DNA of 38,764 nucleotides from a virus: IMG/VR virus record IMGVR_UViG_3300047552_002153, positions 1-38,764 of that record; one strand, written 5' to 3'. Within the stretch, counting starts at the first letter, position 1. Each line of letters opens with the position of its first letter. Both the position numbers and the translations under genes were made by a program. The notes under the pieces were generated by a model. The model was given only the letters and a program-made list of their open reading frames with translations, had not been told where the DNA came from and made no database searches. This document shows positions 13,100 to 22,941 of this stretch, piece by piece.

Positions 13100-13369
13100 T
13101 TAAATTGTAGGTTCAGTGTTAGCTTTAGGTACAACTCCCTCATACCAAGCCTGTTCGTCTTCTTTTCCTTCGTTATATACAAAGTAAACCACATTCTTGC
13201 GATTGCCAACCGGCTTATCATTGGCATCAACTCCGGTTTCATTAACATTAATTAGATATTTGGTTACTCCATTTACTTCACCTTCGTTATTGGGGTTGAC
13301 CGAAGTTCCAACGCCGATATAGGTTGCGGCGATATCCGCGAGTAAATCTACTTTTGTCCATGTTGCCAT
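13100..13369 (-). CDS. small tail-cluster protein, 89 aa
   Basis: ATG at 13369 with TAGGAG. The product is MATWTKVDLLADIAATYIGVGTSVNPN... with a beta-rich C-terminus (VVYFVYNEGKEDEQAWYEGVVP). It sits between two adhesin genes with spacers of only 8-12 nt, so it is probably a structural or assembly partner of the fibres. No family recognised. Confidence 0.6.
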   Translation of the reverse strand: MATWTKVDLLADIAATYIGVGTSVNPNNEGEVNGVTKYLINVNETGVDANDKPVGNRKNVVYFVYNEGKEDEQAWYEGVVPKANTEPTI

Positions 13370-13377
13370 AATATCTC

Positions 13378-15654
13378 CTAAGGTTTAAAAAAGTTTAAGA
13401 ATGTTCCGAACCAAGGTGCCTCTACAGGGGAACCAGATATAAGAAAAGTTTCAGGTGCATTTTGGGAAGCATAGTTTGCCGCTTCCCAGGCATCAGATTT
13501 TACTACTGTTGATATTCTCATTTCGTCTATGTATCCGTCATAATAAAAACTCTGTCCTGGATATCCACCAATCCAAACTGCATCCGCTGATGTTGTAATT
13601 GTTTTTGTTTTACCCGTTCCTGATGCTACGAGAGTACCATTACAATAGGCACTCATATTGCCGGATACATTATCATGCCTAATATACCAGTAGTTCCATT
13701 GACCTTTGATCTGTGCAGTTGTCATTGCACCTGAGATACGGTCATAACCACTTGACCCGAAATCAAAGTACCCATTGGAATCATCCCAAGGAACGTGTGC
13801 TAAAAGTAAATGATCTCCGATGGAATCAATTGCACCATATATGGTGGATTGAGCGGGTAAAGTAGCTTTGCCATAAGCCCAGAATTCAAAAGTGCAAGTT
13901 CCACCTGATATTACCCCAGCCGTATACTCTAAATAAGTTGAACTGGCTGCTGTAAATTCTCGACAATGTCCAATTTTTCCGGGATTATCGGTTGTACCAT
14001 GATTAATAAGAGCTGTTGAATTTGATGGCTCTGTCATATGCCAAACAGTGCTGTAATTTGGCCCCCAAACATTATTAAGACCGTAGGTGGCGTTATCAGC
14101 ATAATTACGCACACCATATGCATACATATAATCTGCTTCTACCCAATAATTTGATGAACTTGCATTTTTTGTTCCAGTTACTCTTATTTTTAAAGTGTGA
14201 TACCCGAGAGTTAATACAGCACTTGTATAGAGTAATTGTTGATATATATTGGAGGCATTATATTGATCTACATTGGTTTCTGCACCTCCATCAATTGAAT
14301 ACGCCCCTATTCCCAAATCATTGTTTTTTCTTGCAGATATTTGTATCTGTGTGCCATAAAATCTTATCTGATAATAATTGTCTGTTGTATTGGAATATGT
14401 TCGCAGACCTTGGGAAGCACCAGCGTCGGCATAAGCTGTCCAATTTCCTACAAATTCAAATTGTCCGAGTCCTGTACCTGTTATACCATTATAAGTATAT
14501 TCAGTATTTTTAAGAACTATACAAAAATCCACATCTGTATAATATCCTGTTGATGTAGGATTCTTAGTTCCTGTTATTCTTGCTTTTAATATATGATCAC
14601 CCGTTTTAAGTACCGGGCTTAGGTACATCAATTGACCACGTATCCGAGTTGCGTTTAAGTGGTCAACTAAAGTCTCTGCACCTCCGTCAATCGAATAGGC
14701 CATAATCCCATGACCATCATTCCGCGAATTATAAACCATTATTTGAGTACCATTAAACCGTACTTGATAATAGGCATCGGTCTCAGTGCCATAATGGAAA
14801 CTTCCACCATAGTATTCGTTGTCTGGAGAATATGTACTCCAAGTGCCAACAAACTCATATTGATTAAGCCCAGTACCAGTTGTGGCATCATCTATAACTG
14901 TAGTTGATACCTCTTGGTTATGATACCACATATAAAATGGAGTATCAGTTGCCGATGATACTGATGGCAATCCTACCCAAATTTCAACCCGTGCCACAGA
15001 CACAGGTAAAAATGGATGAAAATCAACTATCTCAAATGGAAGTTCATTTAAACCTTGCGGATCAGAGGTAAAACGTATATCATGTCCTTGGGTCTCTACT
15101 CCGAAAGCGTCAACGGCAATATAGTTACCAAGGGATGATCCATTGTTTGCACCTTTGACAACTATCTTAATTGTATGATTACCTCTTGTTAATTGTGTTT
15201 TACTATACACAATAGTTTGAGGTTGATAAATACCGCTCAAATAAGTGTCAACGTTAGACCGATCAAGCACTCCGTCAATATAAACATCGGCATAACCAGC
15301 ATATGTTGTTGCCCATGTTTTCCAATGAATACCCGTGCCAAAGAATGAAAACTCACAGTAGTCATTTGCATTCGCAGAATAGTGACTGTCATGATTGACA
15401 AACCCATCGCGTGAATCCGTAGCCCACGATCCAGCATAACCCTCGTAATACACTATCGTTGCATAATCATCATTGTACCATTGGATGATCCTGTTCTGCG
15501 GTGACAATGAACTATCGTTATATACCTCGGCAGGGATATTTCCGGTCGTACCATTCCAATGAAGTAGGGTCTGGAAATCAGTAACATCCCCAGTCAGCTT
15601 TGTATGGTCAACGGTAAGCTTGACCATTCTCTCCCATGGATAATTTACAGACAT
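13378..15654 (-). CDS. large carbohydrate-binding adhesin with LamG domain, 758 aa
   Basis: ATG at 15654 with AGGAAG. The N-terminus (MVKLTVDHTKLTGDVTDFQTLLHWNG) resembles DUF2341-type domains, and its partner segment recurs around residue 210. Three repeats of a ~110-residue galactose-binding-like fold follow; their shared features are (Y/F)xGxW near the start, YYQ(V/I)RFxGTQI, a SIDGGAET or VYIDG strand, then LxxGxHxLK(I/A)x(V/I)xGTKN and a VDxxxxY end. The last ~200 residues look like a LamG/concanavalin jelly roll (GTCTFEFWAYGK...WIGGYPG...YDGYIDEMRIS). All of this points to glycan binding, presumably to capsule or LPS. No catalytic residues are obvious. Confidence 0.75.
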   Translation of the reverse strand: MSVNYPWERMVKLTVDHTKLTGDVTDFQTLLHWNGTTGNIPAEVYNDSSLSPQNRIIQWYNDDYATIVYYEGYAGSWATDSRDGFVNHDSHYSANANDYCEFSFFGTGIHWKTWATTYAGYADVYIDGVLDRSNVDTYLSGIYQPQTIVYSKTQLTRGNHTIKIVVKGANNGSSLGNYIAVDAFGVETQGHDIRFTSDPQGLNELPFEIVDFHPFLPVSVARVEIWVGLPSVSSATDTPFYMWYHNQEVSTTVIDDATTGTGLNQYEFVGTWSTYSPDNEYYGGSFHYGTETDAYYQVRFNGTQIMVYNSRNDGHGIMAYSIDGGAETLVDHLNATRIRGQLMYLSPVLKTGDHILKARITGTKNPTSTGYYTDVDFCIVLKNTEYTYNGITGTGLGQFEFVGNWTAYADAGASQGLRTYSNTTDNYYQIRFYGTQIQISARKNNDLGIGAYSIDGGAETNVDQYNASNIYQQLLYTSAVLTLGYHTLKIRVTGTKNASSSNYWVEADYMYAYGVRNYADNATYGLNNVWGPNYSTVWHMTEPSNSTALINHGTTDNPGKIGHCREFTAASSTYLEYTAGVISGGTCTFEFWAYGKATLPAQSTIYGAIDSIGDHLLLAHVPWDDSNGYFDFGSSGYDRISGAMTTAQIKGQWNYWYIRHDNVSGNMSAYCNGTLVASGTGKTKTITTSADAVWIGGYPGQSFYYDGYIDEMRISTVVKSDAWEAANYASQNAPETFLISGSPVEAPWFGTFLNFFKP

Positions 15655-15657
15655 AAA

Positions 15658-17028
15658 TTATGCTTCCTGTGCAATAGCGATAAGTTGCCATTTGTTAAGA
15701 GAGTTGGCTGTGTTATAAATAAATCCAAGATTCAGAATTTTGGAAATTACCGTGGTACTCGGCAAAGGGATTCCACCCGCCGTGTAATTGGTTCCCCAAG
15801 CTATCGACCTTGCCGTACCATTATCTTTTACTCGGATAATGATCTTCTGAAAATTAACGGGAGAGCCACTTGGGTTTGCAAAGGTTACTCCCTGAGCCAA
15901 GGCTGTCACATCAACCGCATCATTGGTATCCGCTGCCGGGGTCACCGTTGCGGCATCTGTTACGGATTGTACCCGAGTTGTTGCGCTGATACCGGTAACA
16001 CCTTGGTCACCTTTAATGCCAGTGACGCCCTGAATCCCTTGAATCCCAGTAACTCCTTGAATACCCTGTATTCCCTGGATACCTGTTGCTCCTTGATCTC
16101 CTTTACCAATTGTAGAAGTGAGATAGGAAGCATGGGTTGTGCCAGCATAATAATAAGTTACTGTCCTACTGGTTGCATTAGCGTTTTGGACAGCCCACTG
16201 CCTTGCAACAAGCCGATCCGTTGTATTGATTGTTAACGGGGCAGATTGAGTATAAGTTGTTGTATAAAGGTCTGTCGTCGTTGTCAATGGATCTGAAACC
16301 GCAGAACGAAATAGTGAAGTTACAGTCCCCGCAGCATCTCTTTTTAATATCTCTGTTGCAATTGTGCTTACAGTACCTCCAACTACCGAGGATGTTTTTG
16401 CCCAAATATAAAAAGTCCAGGTACCAGCTTGGATAGTTGCAACACCTGGGACACCAATAGGGGTTAAATATGGGCTACCCATTTGAAGCCCTGTGGCTCC
16501 TTGAGCATTGCTCACTGTAGCTGTATCTGAATCCTCTGTTCCCGCATCCGGGTTACGGGATAGCACTTCATATCCCCCAATATCTGATGCTGCGTTTTGA
16601 AAATAAAAAGGAGTACCAAATCCACCTATACCTTGCACTCCAGTATAACCCTGGGCTCCAGTTATTCCTTGAATACCTTGGATACCCGTATTACCTTGAA
16701 GCCCTTGAATACCCGTATCTCCCTGGAGCCCTTGTATACCAGTTTCTCCCGTCAATCCTTGAATTCCAGTTTCTCCAGTTAATCCCTGGATACCGGTATC
16801 CCCAGTGAATCCTTGGATCCCTGTGATTCCTTGGATGCCCTGAATCCCCTGGATACCTGTAGCTCCTGCAGTCCCCCAATAGGGTAAATCTCGCCAATAG
16901 GTTATTCCGTCACCAATTTTAAAAGTAAACGTATCTAATTCATACCCGTACTCCCCTTGGGCAAGTAAAGGATTCGTAAATGTCCAGTTGTCCGCTAAGT
17001 CTCTTCTTAATTGTATAATATTAGCCAT
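15658..17028 (-). CDS. collagen-like tail fibre with Mtd-type N-terminal domain, 456 aa
   Basis: Start taken as ATG 17028 (MANIIQLRRD). The first ~50 residues (IIQLRRDLADNWTFTNPLLAQGEYGYELDTFTFKIGDG) match the conserved N-terminal attachment domain of phage tropism determinants and tail fibres. A long collagen-like region (GIQGIQGITGIQG and variants, about 55-130) and a second short one (about 315-350) surround a beta-rich middle domain. It overlaps the upstream 112-residue gene by eight bases. No reverse transcriptase or template repeat is present, so it is not a diversity-generating retroelement target despite the Mtd-like N-terminus. Confidence 0.75.
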   Translation of the reverse strand: MANIIQLRRDLADNWTFTNPLLAQGEYGYELDTFTFKIGDGITYWRDLPYWGTAGATGIQGIQGIQGITGIQGFTGDTGIQGLTGETGIQGLTGETGIQGLQGDTGIQGLQGNTGIQGIQGITGAQGYTGVQGIGGFGTPFYFQNAASDIGGYEVLSRNPDAGTEDSDTATVSNAQGATGLQMGSPYLTPIGVPGVATIQAGTWTFYIWAKTSSVVGGTVSTIATEILKRDAAGTVTSLFRSAVSDPLTTTTDLYTTTYTQSAPLTINTTDRLVARQWAVQNANATSRTVTYYYAGTTHASYLTSTIGKGDQGATGIQGIQGIQGVTGIQGIQGVTGIKGDQGVTGISATTRVQSVTDAATVTPAADTNDAVDVTALAQGVTFANPSGSPVNFQKIIIRVKDNGTARSIAWGTNYTAGGIPLPSTTVISKILNLGFIYNTANSLNKWQLIAIAQEA

Positions 17029-17359
17029 TTGCGTCACCACCGTCTAAAAGTTGTATCGGTATGTAAACCGAATTGGCAAATCCCCCATCAGCGAGGATAT
17101 CAGACACCGGACCTTCAGGACCAGTAGCTCCAGGTATTCCTGGAACTCCTTGTATCCCTTGTATCCCTTGCGCTCCTGGAGGACCTTGAGGTCCTGCGAT
17201 TGAGCCTCCAGACCCAGCAATCGCTGATTCCTGTCCCACTAAATATAAATATAAATCACTGAACCACCTTTGCCAGATGTGGTTCAGTGTGTTTTTATCA
17301 GCATCCGTCAATGGAGTTTTAGTTGACGGTGGGGATAGTTTAGTTGGTAGAATATTCAT
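17021..17359 (-). CDS. short collagen-like protein, 112 aa
   Basis: Start taken as ATG 17359, immediately after the tailspike stop at 17362; a longer frame from 17398 overlaps the tailspike by 37 nt and is less likely. A helical N-terminal part (ADKNTLNHIWQRWFSDLYLYLVG) precedes about 35 residues of G-x-y repeat (GPQGPPGAQGIQGIQGVPG). The end (PIQLLDGGDANG) overlaps the next gene. No Shine-Dalgarno is visible, so it probably relies on re-initiation after the tailspike. It may be a trimeric stem or adaptor for the next fibre. Confidence 0.6.
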   Translation of the reverse strand: MNILPTKLSPPSTKTPLTDADKNTLNHIWQRWFSDLYLYLVGQESAIAGSGGSIAGPQGPPGAQGIQGIQGVPGIPGATGPEGPVSDILADGGFANSVYIPIQLLDGGDANG

Positions 17360-17361
17360 AA

Positions 17362-19410
17362 TTACGGAGCAGTCGTGAAGCTGAATACTCCTGTCCATTT
17401 CCCGGCTATGCCGTTATTTTCGACACGTACTCTCCAGTACCAGAGGTTACCATCCCCCCATCCTGCATAAGCGTACAAAGGATCGGCGGTAGTGGTATTG
17501 ACGGTTATGGTAGTAAAATTCACATCCTGTGTTGCTTGCACCCGATATACTTCCGCCCCTGTAACTGCACCCCAATAAAGGGTGACGTTATTAGCAACTA
17601 ACGTGGCACCATTTAAAGGTAAACTCAAAGTTGCCACCGGGTATATCGGATAGGATACAGACATAGCATTTGATCCTCGATATCCGTCTATTGGGAAATT
17701 TAAATAATTAACATATTTGTAATCAAATATAGTAGTATTTATATCCGCTTGTAATCTCTTCCATTGGATATCCCCGGTAGGAAGAATAAACATCATACCC
17801 GGATGAGCCGTTAACACGTTAAGAGAAGGATCCCAGATAACATCACATCCAAAACCTATTTGTTTTGTAGGACGTAATTCCGATGGGATCGGGTGATTGG
17901 TGGTCTGAAAATATACCTCAGCTCCCGCTGCTTTTCCATAATTATAGTCTGTAGAAATAGTGACTATCGTCGGCTCAATAGCCGGATCCGCTGGAGGAGT
18001 TTTCTTCCAGTTAATGGTTGTATGTTCATCATCAGCATAATAAAACTGAGGATCATCAACCGTGGCGTATTCCGCTGCAACGTTCGCACTCGTAATAATA
18101 GTTGCGGAAGATGTACGAGACAATTCCACCCAACATGGAGGATCGATTGTCATATCAAGTATTAAAGTAATAGTATCATCAGCTGACATCGCATAGTCCT
18201 GAGCACCCCGTAACCGTAATACTGCCTGCGGCAAGGTAACTCCTGGAGCCTGATCCTTCAGTACTACACCATCATCGGAGTATAACTTTACAACGGATCC
18301 TGTTTGCCACTGGTAAGTGTCAATGCTTTGGATAGTTGTAGAACCAGTTATATGTGTATAGTTGCCTGTAGAATTAAGTGCGATATCCGCGATAGCCGCC
18401 GTTTCACCATTGCTACTTTCCTGGAACCGAGTATGCATTATACCATTAAACGCATTATCCTCTAAAGTAGTTACTCGAACATCAAGTGCGGTCGTATCAG
18501 TCTGCAACGTGGTAATATCCATTCCTAATGTACTCTGATACCATCCAGGAGTCGTGCCATCCATCCAGACGTTTTTGATTTCAGCGTATGCTCCCGTCAC
18601 ATTTGCTGCAAATACCGGCTCATCCCCGGTTCCAAAGAAGAAGTGGCGTTTGGTATCTGATACAGGAATTATAGGATTTAGGGTAGGTTTGAATCCGCTC
18701 CACTTCAGGATAGCATCCTCAAAGATTACAGGGATTGTCAAATTGAACCCTGGATCCGATGCTAAAGTAAACGTACCATTATCAAGGATGATCCCGGTCA
18801 AATTCGCAGTAGCATAGTTAATAGCTGATTGAAACGCCCCAGCATCATCGGATCCATCCGCTTTGGCTCCAAACCATCTTACATTCACATTCCCTGAGAA
18901 CATCCGGTGCCATCTACCACTTGTAGAGGTGGTCGGTTTAATTATGATACCATAATCTTCATCGGAAGTGTTTGCAGCATCCCAGTAAAAGATATCCCCA
19001 CCCCCATCACCAGGAGTGTAGTACCCTTGTACCAGAACGAAAGCTGCACTATTTTCCGATAAACTTCGCAAAGAGGCTATGGATGCTACAGTAGTAAATG
19101 TACCAAACGCATCCGTATATCCTACACCATTCCGTTGCCAAATCACCACGCCTTCAATTGTACTTGGATCAAATATGGTTGCTCCATATCCATCCGTGAA
19201 GATCATAGTATATGCACCAGAGTCCTGCTTAATCGTTGCTCGTCCTTCGGAATCGAAAACCACCGGATTTGAGTTCGGAGCATCGTTTTCGTCATATGTA
19301 ACTTTTGGCGTGGTCGTTCCAGATTCAAAAGTATAGAGTAAACCCCCGGCATACGGGCGACCGAGTCCATTAGATTCTTGCCAAATTGGTAGAGGACTGT
19401 AGAGTGCCAT
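17362..19410 (-). CDS. tailspike with beta-helix-type entry motif and Fn3-like C-terminus, 682 aa
   Basis: ATG 19410 chosen because AAGGAGAAG lies upstream; the frame extends to 19497 but that part overlaps the preceding gene. The N-terminus (SPLPIWQESNGLGRPYAGGLLYTFESGTTTPKVTYDEN) is a typical virion-attachment domain of podovirus tailspikes. GRWHRMF followed by VRWFGAKADGSDDAGAFQSAINYA (about 190-215) is the entry motif of pectate-lyase-like beta-helix tailspikes. The C-terminal ~90 residues (LSLPLNGATLVANNVTLYWGAVTGAEVYRVQ...) look like a fibronectin type III domain. It probably binds and may cleave surface polysaccharide; catalytic residues cannot be assigned from sequence alone. Confidence 0.75.
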   Translation of the reverse strand: MALYSPLPIWQESNGLGRPYAGGLLYTFESGTTTPKVTYDENDAPNSNPVVFDSEGRATIKQDSGAYTMIFTDGYGATIFDPSTIEGVVIWQRNGVGYTDAFGTFTTVASIASLRSLSENSAAFVLVQGYYTPGDGGGDIFYWDAANTSDEDYGIIIKPTTSTSGRWHRMFSGNVNVRWFGAKADGSDDAGAFQSAINYATANLTGIILDNGTFTLASDPGFNLTIPVIFEDAILKWSGFKPTLNPIIPVSDTKRHFFFGTGDEPVFAANVTGAYAEIKNVWMDGTTPGWYQSTLGMDITTLQTDTTALDVRVTTLEDNAFNGIMHTRFQESSNGETAAIADIALNSTGNYTHITGSTTIQSIDTYQWQTGSVVKLYSDDGVVLKDQAPGVTLPQAVLRLRGAQDYAMSADDTITLILDMTIDPPCWVELSRTSSATIITSANVAAEYATVDDPQFYYADDEHTTINWKKTPPADPAIEPTIVTISTDYNYGKAAGAEVYFQTTNHPIPSELRPTKQIGFGCDVIWDPSLNVLTAHPGMMFILPTGDIQWKRLQADINTTIFDYKYVNYLNFPIDGYRGSNAMSVSYPIYPVATLSLPLNGATLVANNVTLYWGAVTGAEVYRVQATQDVNFTTITVNTTTADPLYAYAGWGDGNLWYWRVRVENNGIAGKWTGVFSFTTAP

Positions 19411-19411
19411 A

Positions 19412-21091
19412 TTATTTCTTCTCCTTGCGTTTATTACTATTTGTATCAAGCATATTTTGAAGCGTTGTTGTAGTAAGAGCTGCGGCTCCTGCAGCATTCA
19501 TGGGCGTTGATAATTTATATGGAGCAGCCTTAGATCCCCCTACACGGCGAGTTAAATCAGCCGTCGTTTTATATTTTAAATTCTCTCCCATATTCTCCAT
19601 AGCGGAAGAAAGTCGCCCTTTTCCTGCATATTTGAACGCCCCCTTCCCGATGAACGGAGCTGCGAATAACCCCGCAGATACTATAGGATTATGATGTTGA
19701 AGAGGGAGCGCAAGATGTGTTCCTAAAAGCCCGAGCCCTGCTACTGCTGTTTTAAACTCTAACTTTTGTTTCTTAGGTAAAGATTGTAATACATTCATAG
19801 CAGTCGCATGTGCCATCGCTTGTTTATTCATTTCAGCATTAACTTGAGTATATTCTGGAAATATCTCTTCCCCTTTTTGCTTAACATCTGAGACTAACTT
19901 ATTATAAATATCCACTTTTATCCGTTCAGCCGGAGCAGCTCCCGCTTTTACAGGCAAAGGTACCAACTCTTTCAGCCCTCTCTTAGTAATACCTGAACTT
20001 TTAGGAAGCTGCAAAACTTCTTCTACAAAGGTATTTAACCTATCAGCAGTAACAGGGTTATGGGTTAATATTTTGCTGCCCGCTGTCCATTGTCCTTTTG
20101 CATTTTTAGTCTGCTGAGAAATTTCATTTGAATACTCTAATTGTTTAGCTCGATTTTTTAATTCATCAATAACCTTTTTTGCTTCCGGAATACGTTCCGT
20201 TGTTTTTATAAAACTTGCCGGTTGAAACCCATGCCCAGCTTCTGTTAAATTATCAAATAAAATATTACTATGCATGACTTTCCATTTATCAAATGTTGCT
20301 TTTGCTGGAGCTAAATTCTTTAAAGTTTTATTAAAATCCCCAGGGACTAATCCTTGTTTTATTACATCTAAAACTTCAGGAGCCGTAACGGCTTCCAGTG
20401 AAGGATCTAACTCCCCTTTAAGTTGGGATTTAAGCTTTATTTCAGGGAGTGCTTTTTTTAAATTTAAATTTTTTGATAATAATGCGTCACTTGCTTTAAT
20501 CATTGCCGATCCGACAGGCTCTGTTAATTTCGAAGCCCCCCGAACCATAGAATTAAGAGATCCTCCCGGAAGAGTGGAAGCTACATTCAGCGCATCCCCA
20601 GTGAATCCACGAATAGATTCTGGAAGTTTGTTATATGTAGGTCCTACTGTACTCGCTACTGCAGCCACAGGAGGAGTGATCATTTCTTTTAACGATTGGC
20701 TGGCCGCAGGAAACGCTGACCCCAAAGCACTCAGGGTCATGTTAGGAATAGCTCCGCCAATCTGTCCTGCCAATCCCCCTAAACTGCGGGTATACGCCCG
20801 TATAGGATGTCCGGATGTCCAGAGATCCGATACTTCCTCCATATTTTTTACTTGGCGTTCTCTTGCAGCAGGAATTCCTAATCCTCCACTAAATGGATTA
20901 CCAAACCAAGCGGGCTTCGTAGCAGCAGTAGTCTCGGATTTTTTTAAAGCTTGCGCCCGAGCCTCTGCATCCACAGTGTCTTGATGAGTGGCTTGAATAT
21001 TCCGTTTTCGTAGAAACTCATCAGGATCAAATCCAGCAGGTTGGGAGTTTTTACGACTAGCTAAAAATTTGTCTGGATCAAATTTGCTCAT
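19412..21091 (-). CDS. ejection (internal virion) protein candidate, 559 aa
   Basis: ATG at 21091 overlapping the previous stop, with GGGGATG upstream. The N-terminus carries two copies of FDPD(K/E)FL(A/R) (residues 4-11 and 20-28), a motif I associate with internal or ejected proteins of podoviruses. A hydrophobic, alanine- and glycine-rich central stretch (IPNMTLSALGSAFPAASQSLKEM...PVAAVASTVG) could insert in a membrane, and the C-terminus is basic. By position it corresponds to P22 gp16, injected with the DNA to form a channel. Sequence similarity to gp16 itself is not claimed. Confidence 0.6.
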   Translation of the reverse strand: MSKFDPDKFLASRKNSQPAGFDPDEFLRKRNIQATHQDTVDAEARAQALKKSETTAATKPAWFGNPFSGGLGIPAARERQVKNMEEVSDLWTSGHPIRAYTRSLGGLAGQIGGAIPNMTLSALGSAFPAASQSLKEMITPPVAAVASTVGPTYNKLPESIRGFTGDALNVASTLPGGSLNSMVRGASKLTEPVGSAMIKASDALLSKNLNLKKALPEIKLKSQLKGELDPSLEAVTAPEVLDVIKQGLVPGDFNKTLKNLAPAKATFDKWKVMHSNILFDNLTEAGHGFQPASFIKTTERIPEAKKVIDELKNRAKQLEYSNEISQQTKNAKGQWTAGSKILTHNPVTADRLNTFVEEVLQLPKSSGITKRGLKELVPLPVKAGAAPAERIKVDIYNKLVSDVKQKGEEIFPEYTQVNAEMNKQAMAHATAMNVLQSLPKKQKLEFKTAVAGLGLLGTHLALPLQHHNPIVSAGLFAAPFIGKGAFKYAGKGRLSSAMENMGENLKYKTTADLTRRVGGSKAAPYKLSTPMNAAGAAALTTTTLQNMLDTNSNKRKEKK

Positions 21092-22917
21092 TTTATCATC
21101 CCCAAATGACGGTATATTTCTGTTGCCCGAGGATCGGTTGGATTTTCATGCGCCCATTTTAATGACTGACGCTCCTCCATAGTAAATCGTCTGGTAGTAA
21201 TTGGTACGAGAGTATTTCCACCTTTACGCTCTAAATCATCCATCGTCACACTGTAGTTTCTATAACTTTGCCCGAAATCCGTTTCTTCAAATCGTCTAGC
21301 CGCTCCACCATGTTTTCCTTGAGCATCATACCCATTAAGCATAGGTAACCAATTATCTTTTTTCTGTTGGAGAGCACCATTAGCGATATCCTCCGCAACT
21401 CCTCCCTGACCATCAATAAGATCCTTAGTATACTTAATAACCTCTGTCGGTACCGTTGCTCCTGGATGGCTGGATACATACTGAAATATTTCAGTTAAAT
21501 CCTGCATTAATGTGTTAATAGCCAAATCTTGCCGCTGACCCTCTGACCCTTGTCCAGATGAACCTAACATAGCCGCCAATGAAGTGATAAGATCAGTATA
21601 TAAAGCTTTGTTCATGTGATACTCTACTTTACCTCCCTTTAATACTGCGCTTCGGGCAATAGCATTTCGGGCATGCATTGCATTATCCATCTTTTTCAAC
21701 TGAGTTCCCACGACACCCTGGGCACTGGTTGCAGTTTTCGTAAGATCCTGAACCGCTGAAACTTCATTCGTTACGCCTTGTCGGCCTTCCGTGGATGCTT
21801 GGGTCTGACCAAATGCATACTTAAAGTCTTTTTCATTTACTTGGCGGGCAACATCTATCCCAGTTGCATCGTACATTTCAGGGCTCATGTAAGTAGATAG
21901 AGCCAACGTTTTATCGCTTCTATTAAAATCCGACATAATTTTCTGCATCGGTATCCCAGCCTGAATACTCTTCCGAATGGCATCAAACGCCGATCCGCCT
22001 GGCTGAAATTCAGCAGGATCCGTTTGCCCCGCCCGGAGTGTTGCACTCGAATGAAGCATCTTATAAATATTTTCAGCATTAGCATCAGTTTTTAAAGCCG
22101 GTTCCGCTTGGGTCATAGACTCCCGAGTCGGGCTTGCTGCATAAAGGAAACGACGGCGTAACATCTCTTTATCCGCAGCAGCCACTGCATCTTCCGGTAA
22201 ACCTCCATTTGTGACCATATCCCCTAATGTAGCCCCATTACTTGGGGCTACTCCTCCATATAGAGATTGATCCTCGGCTGATAGAGTATTACTTAATTCA
22301 GGACGTTCTTGCATTTGCTGCAATGTCTGATCCTGCATCTGTTCTAAACTTGTTGAAGGCGGAGGAGCTCCCCGATAATACGCCGCTTCAGGAGTCTCAG
22401 GTGACTGTCCCTGAACCGTGGGTTCCTCGGCTACCACATCCCCCATTGGAACTTGCTGTTGAGGCTCCGGTACAGTTTGCTGAGGTTCTGGTGCAGGAGC
22501 TTCAATCATTGGAGATTGAGAATATATGTCTTTATAAGGACCATACCCTTCTTGAGCCTGCTGATTATATTTATATCGCTGAGCCTCAGGATAATCCCGG
22601 ATGTTTCCTTCGGACACTAATCCTTTATGTACTGATAGCATATGCTCCGCATGGTCTTTTACAAATTGATCCGCCATATCCGGAGAGTATTCATAAAGTT
22701 CCCTTGTTGCTCCAACAGGATCCAGAATACCCTCTTTCATGTGCTTTTTGATAATACTCTGAGCAGTATTATACTTTTTCTGCTTCTCAACTTCAATAGC
22801 AGTATTCAAATTAGCAGCATCGGCTGCGGCTAAAGACTTCCGCATATCTGTTGCTTGTATGAAGGGACTGGTTCCATAATTCATACTCATTGGGATCATA
22901 GGATTAATGTCGGCCAT
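21088..22917 (-). CDS. ejection (internal virion) protein candidate, 609 aa
   Basis: ATG at 22917 with GAGGT. A long soluble protein with helical ends and a proline/glutamine/glutamate-rich middle (EAPAPEPQQTVPEPQQQVPMGDVVAEEP, about 145-175). It lies between the DNA-transfer protein and the 559-residue protein, the position of P22 gp20. It overlaps the downstream gene by four bases. No lysozyme or transglycosylase motif was found, although ejection proteins sometimes carry one. Confidence 0.55.
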   Translation of the reverse strand: MADINPMIPMSMNYGTSPFIQATDMRKSLAAADAANLNTAIEVEKQKKYNTAQSIIKKHMKEGILDPVGATRELYEYSPDMADQFVKDHAEHMLSVHKGLVSEGNIRDYPEAQRYKYNQQAQEGYGPYKDIYSQSPMIEAPAPEPQQTVPEPQQQVPMGDVVAEEPTVQGQSPETPEAAYYRGAPPPSTSLEQMQDQTLQQMQERPELSNTLSAEDQSLYGGVAPSNGATLGDMVTNGGLPEDAVAAADKEMLRRRFLYAASPTRESMTQAEPALKTDANAENIYKMLHSSATLRAGQTDPAEFQPGGSAFDAIRKSIQAGIPMQKIMSDFNRSDKTLALSTYMSPEMYDATGIDVARQVNEKDFKYAFGQTQASTEGRQGVTNEVSAVQDLTKTATSAQGVVGTQLKKMDNAMHARNAIARSAVLKGGKVEYHMNKALYTDLITSLAAMLGSSGQGSEGQRQDLAINTLMQDLTEIFQYVSSHPGATVPTEVIKYTKDLIDGQGGVAEDIANGALQQKKDNWLPMLNGYDAQGKHGGAARRFEETDFGQSYRNYSVTMDDLERKGGNTLVPITTRRFTMEERQSLKWAHENPTDPRATEIYRHLGMIK

Positions 22918-22941
22918 ATTTACCTCTATATTTAAAATGTA

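Noticed and set aside
12329-13255. 308-residue plus-strand frame opposite the collagen-like fibre
   Set aside because: Shadow of the repeat-rich minus-strand gene; no Shine-Dalgarno and low-complexity cysteine/serine composition.
15658-17028. Mtd-like N-terminus suggesting a diversity-generating retroelement
   Set aside because: No reverse transcriptase gene and no template/variable repeat pair anywhere in the window.
17362-17398. Longer start for the short collagen-like protein at 17398
   Set aside because: It would overlap the tailspike end by 37 nt and has no ribosome binding site; the coupled ATG at 17359 is simpler.
20274-20984. 236-residue plus-strand frame
   Set aside because: Antisense to the 559-residue ejection protein, which has a good start, overlaps its neighbour correctly and has recognisable motifs; the antisense frame has none.
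22242-22751. 169-residue plus-strand frame
   Set aside because: Antisense to the proline/glutamine-rich part of the 609-residue protein, which produces long open antisense frames by composition.
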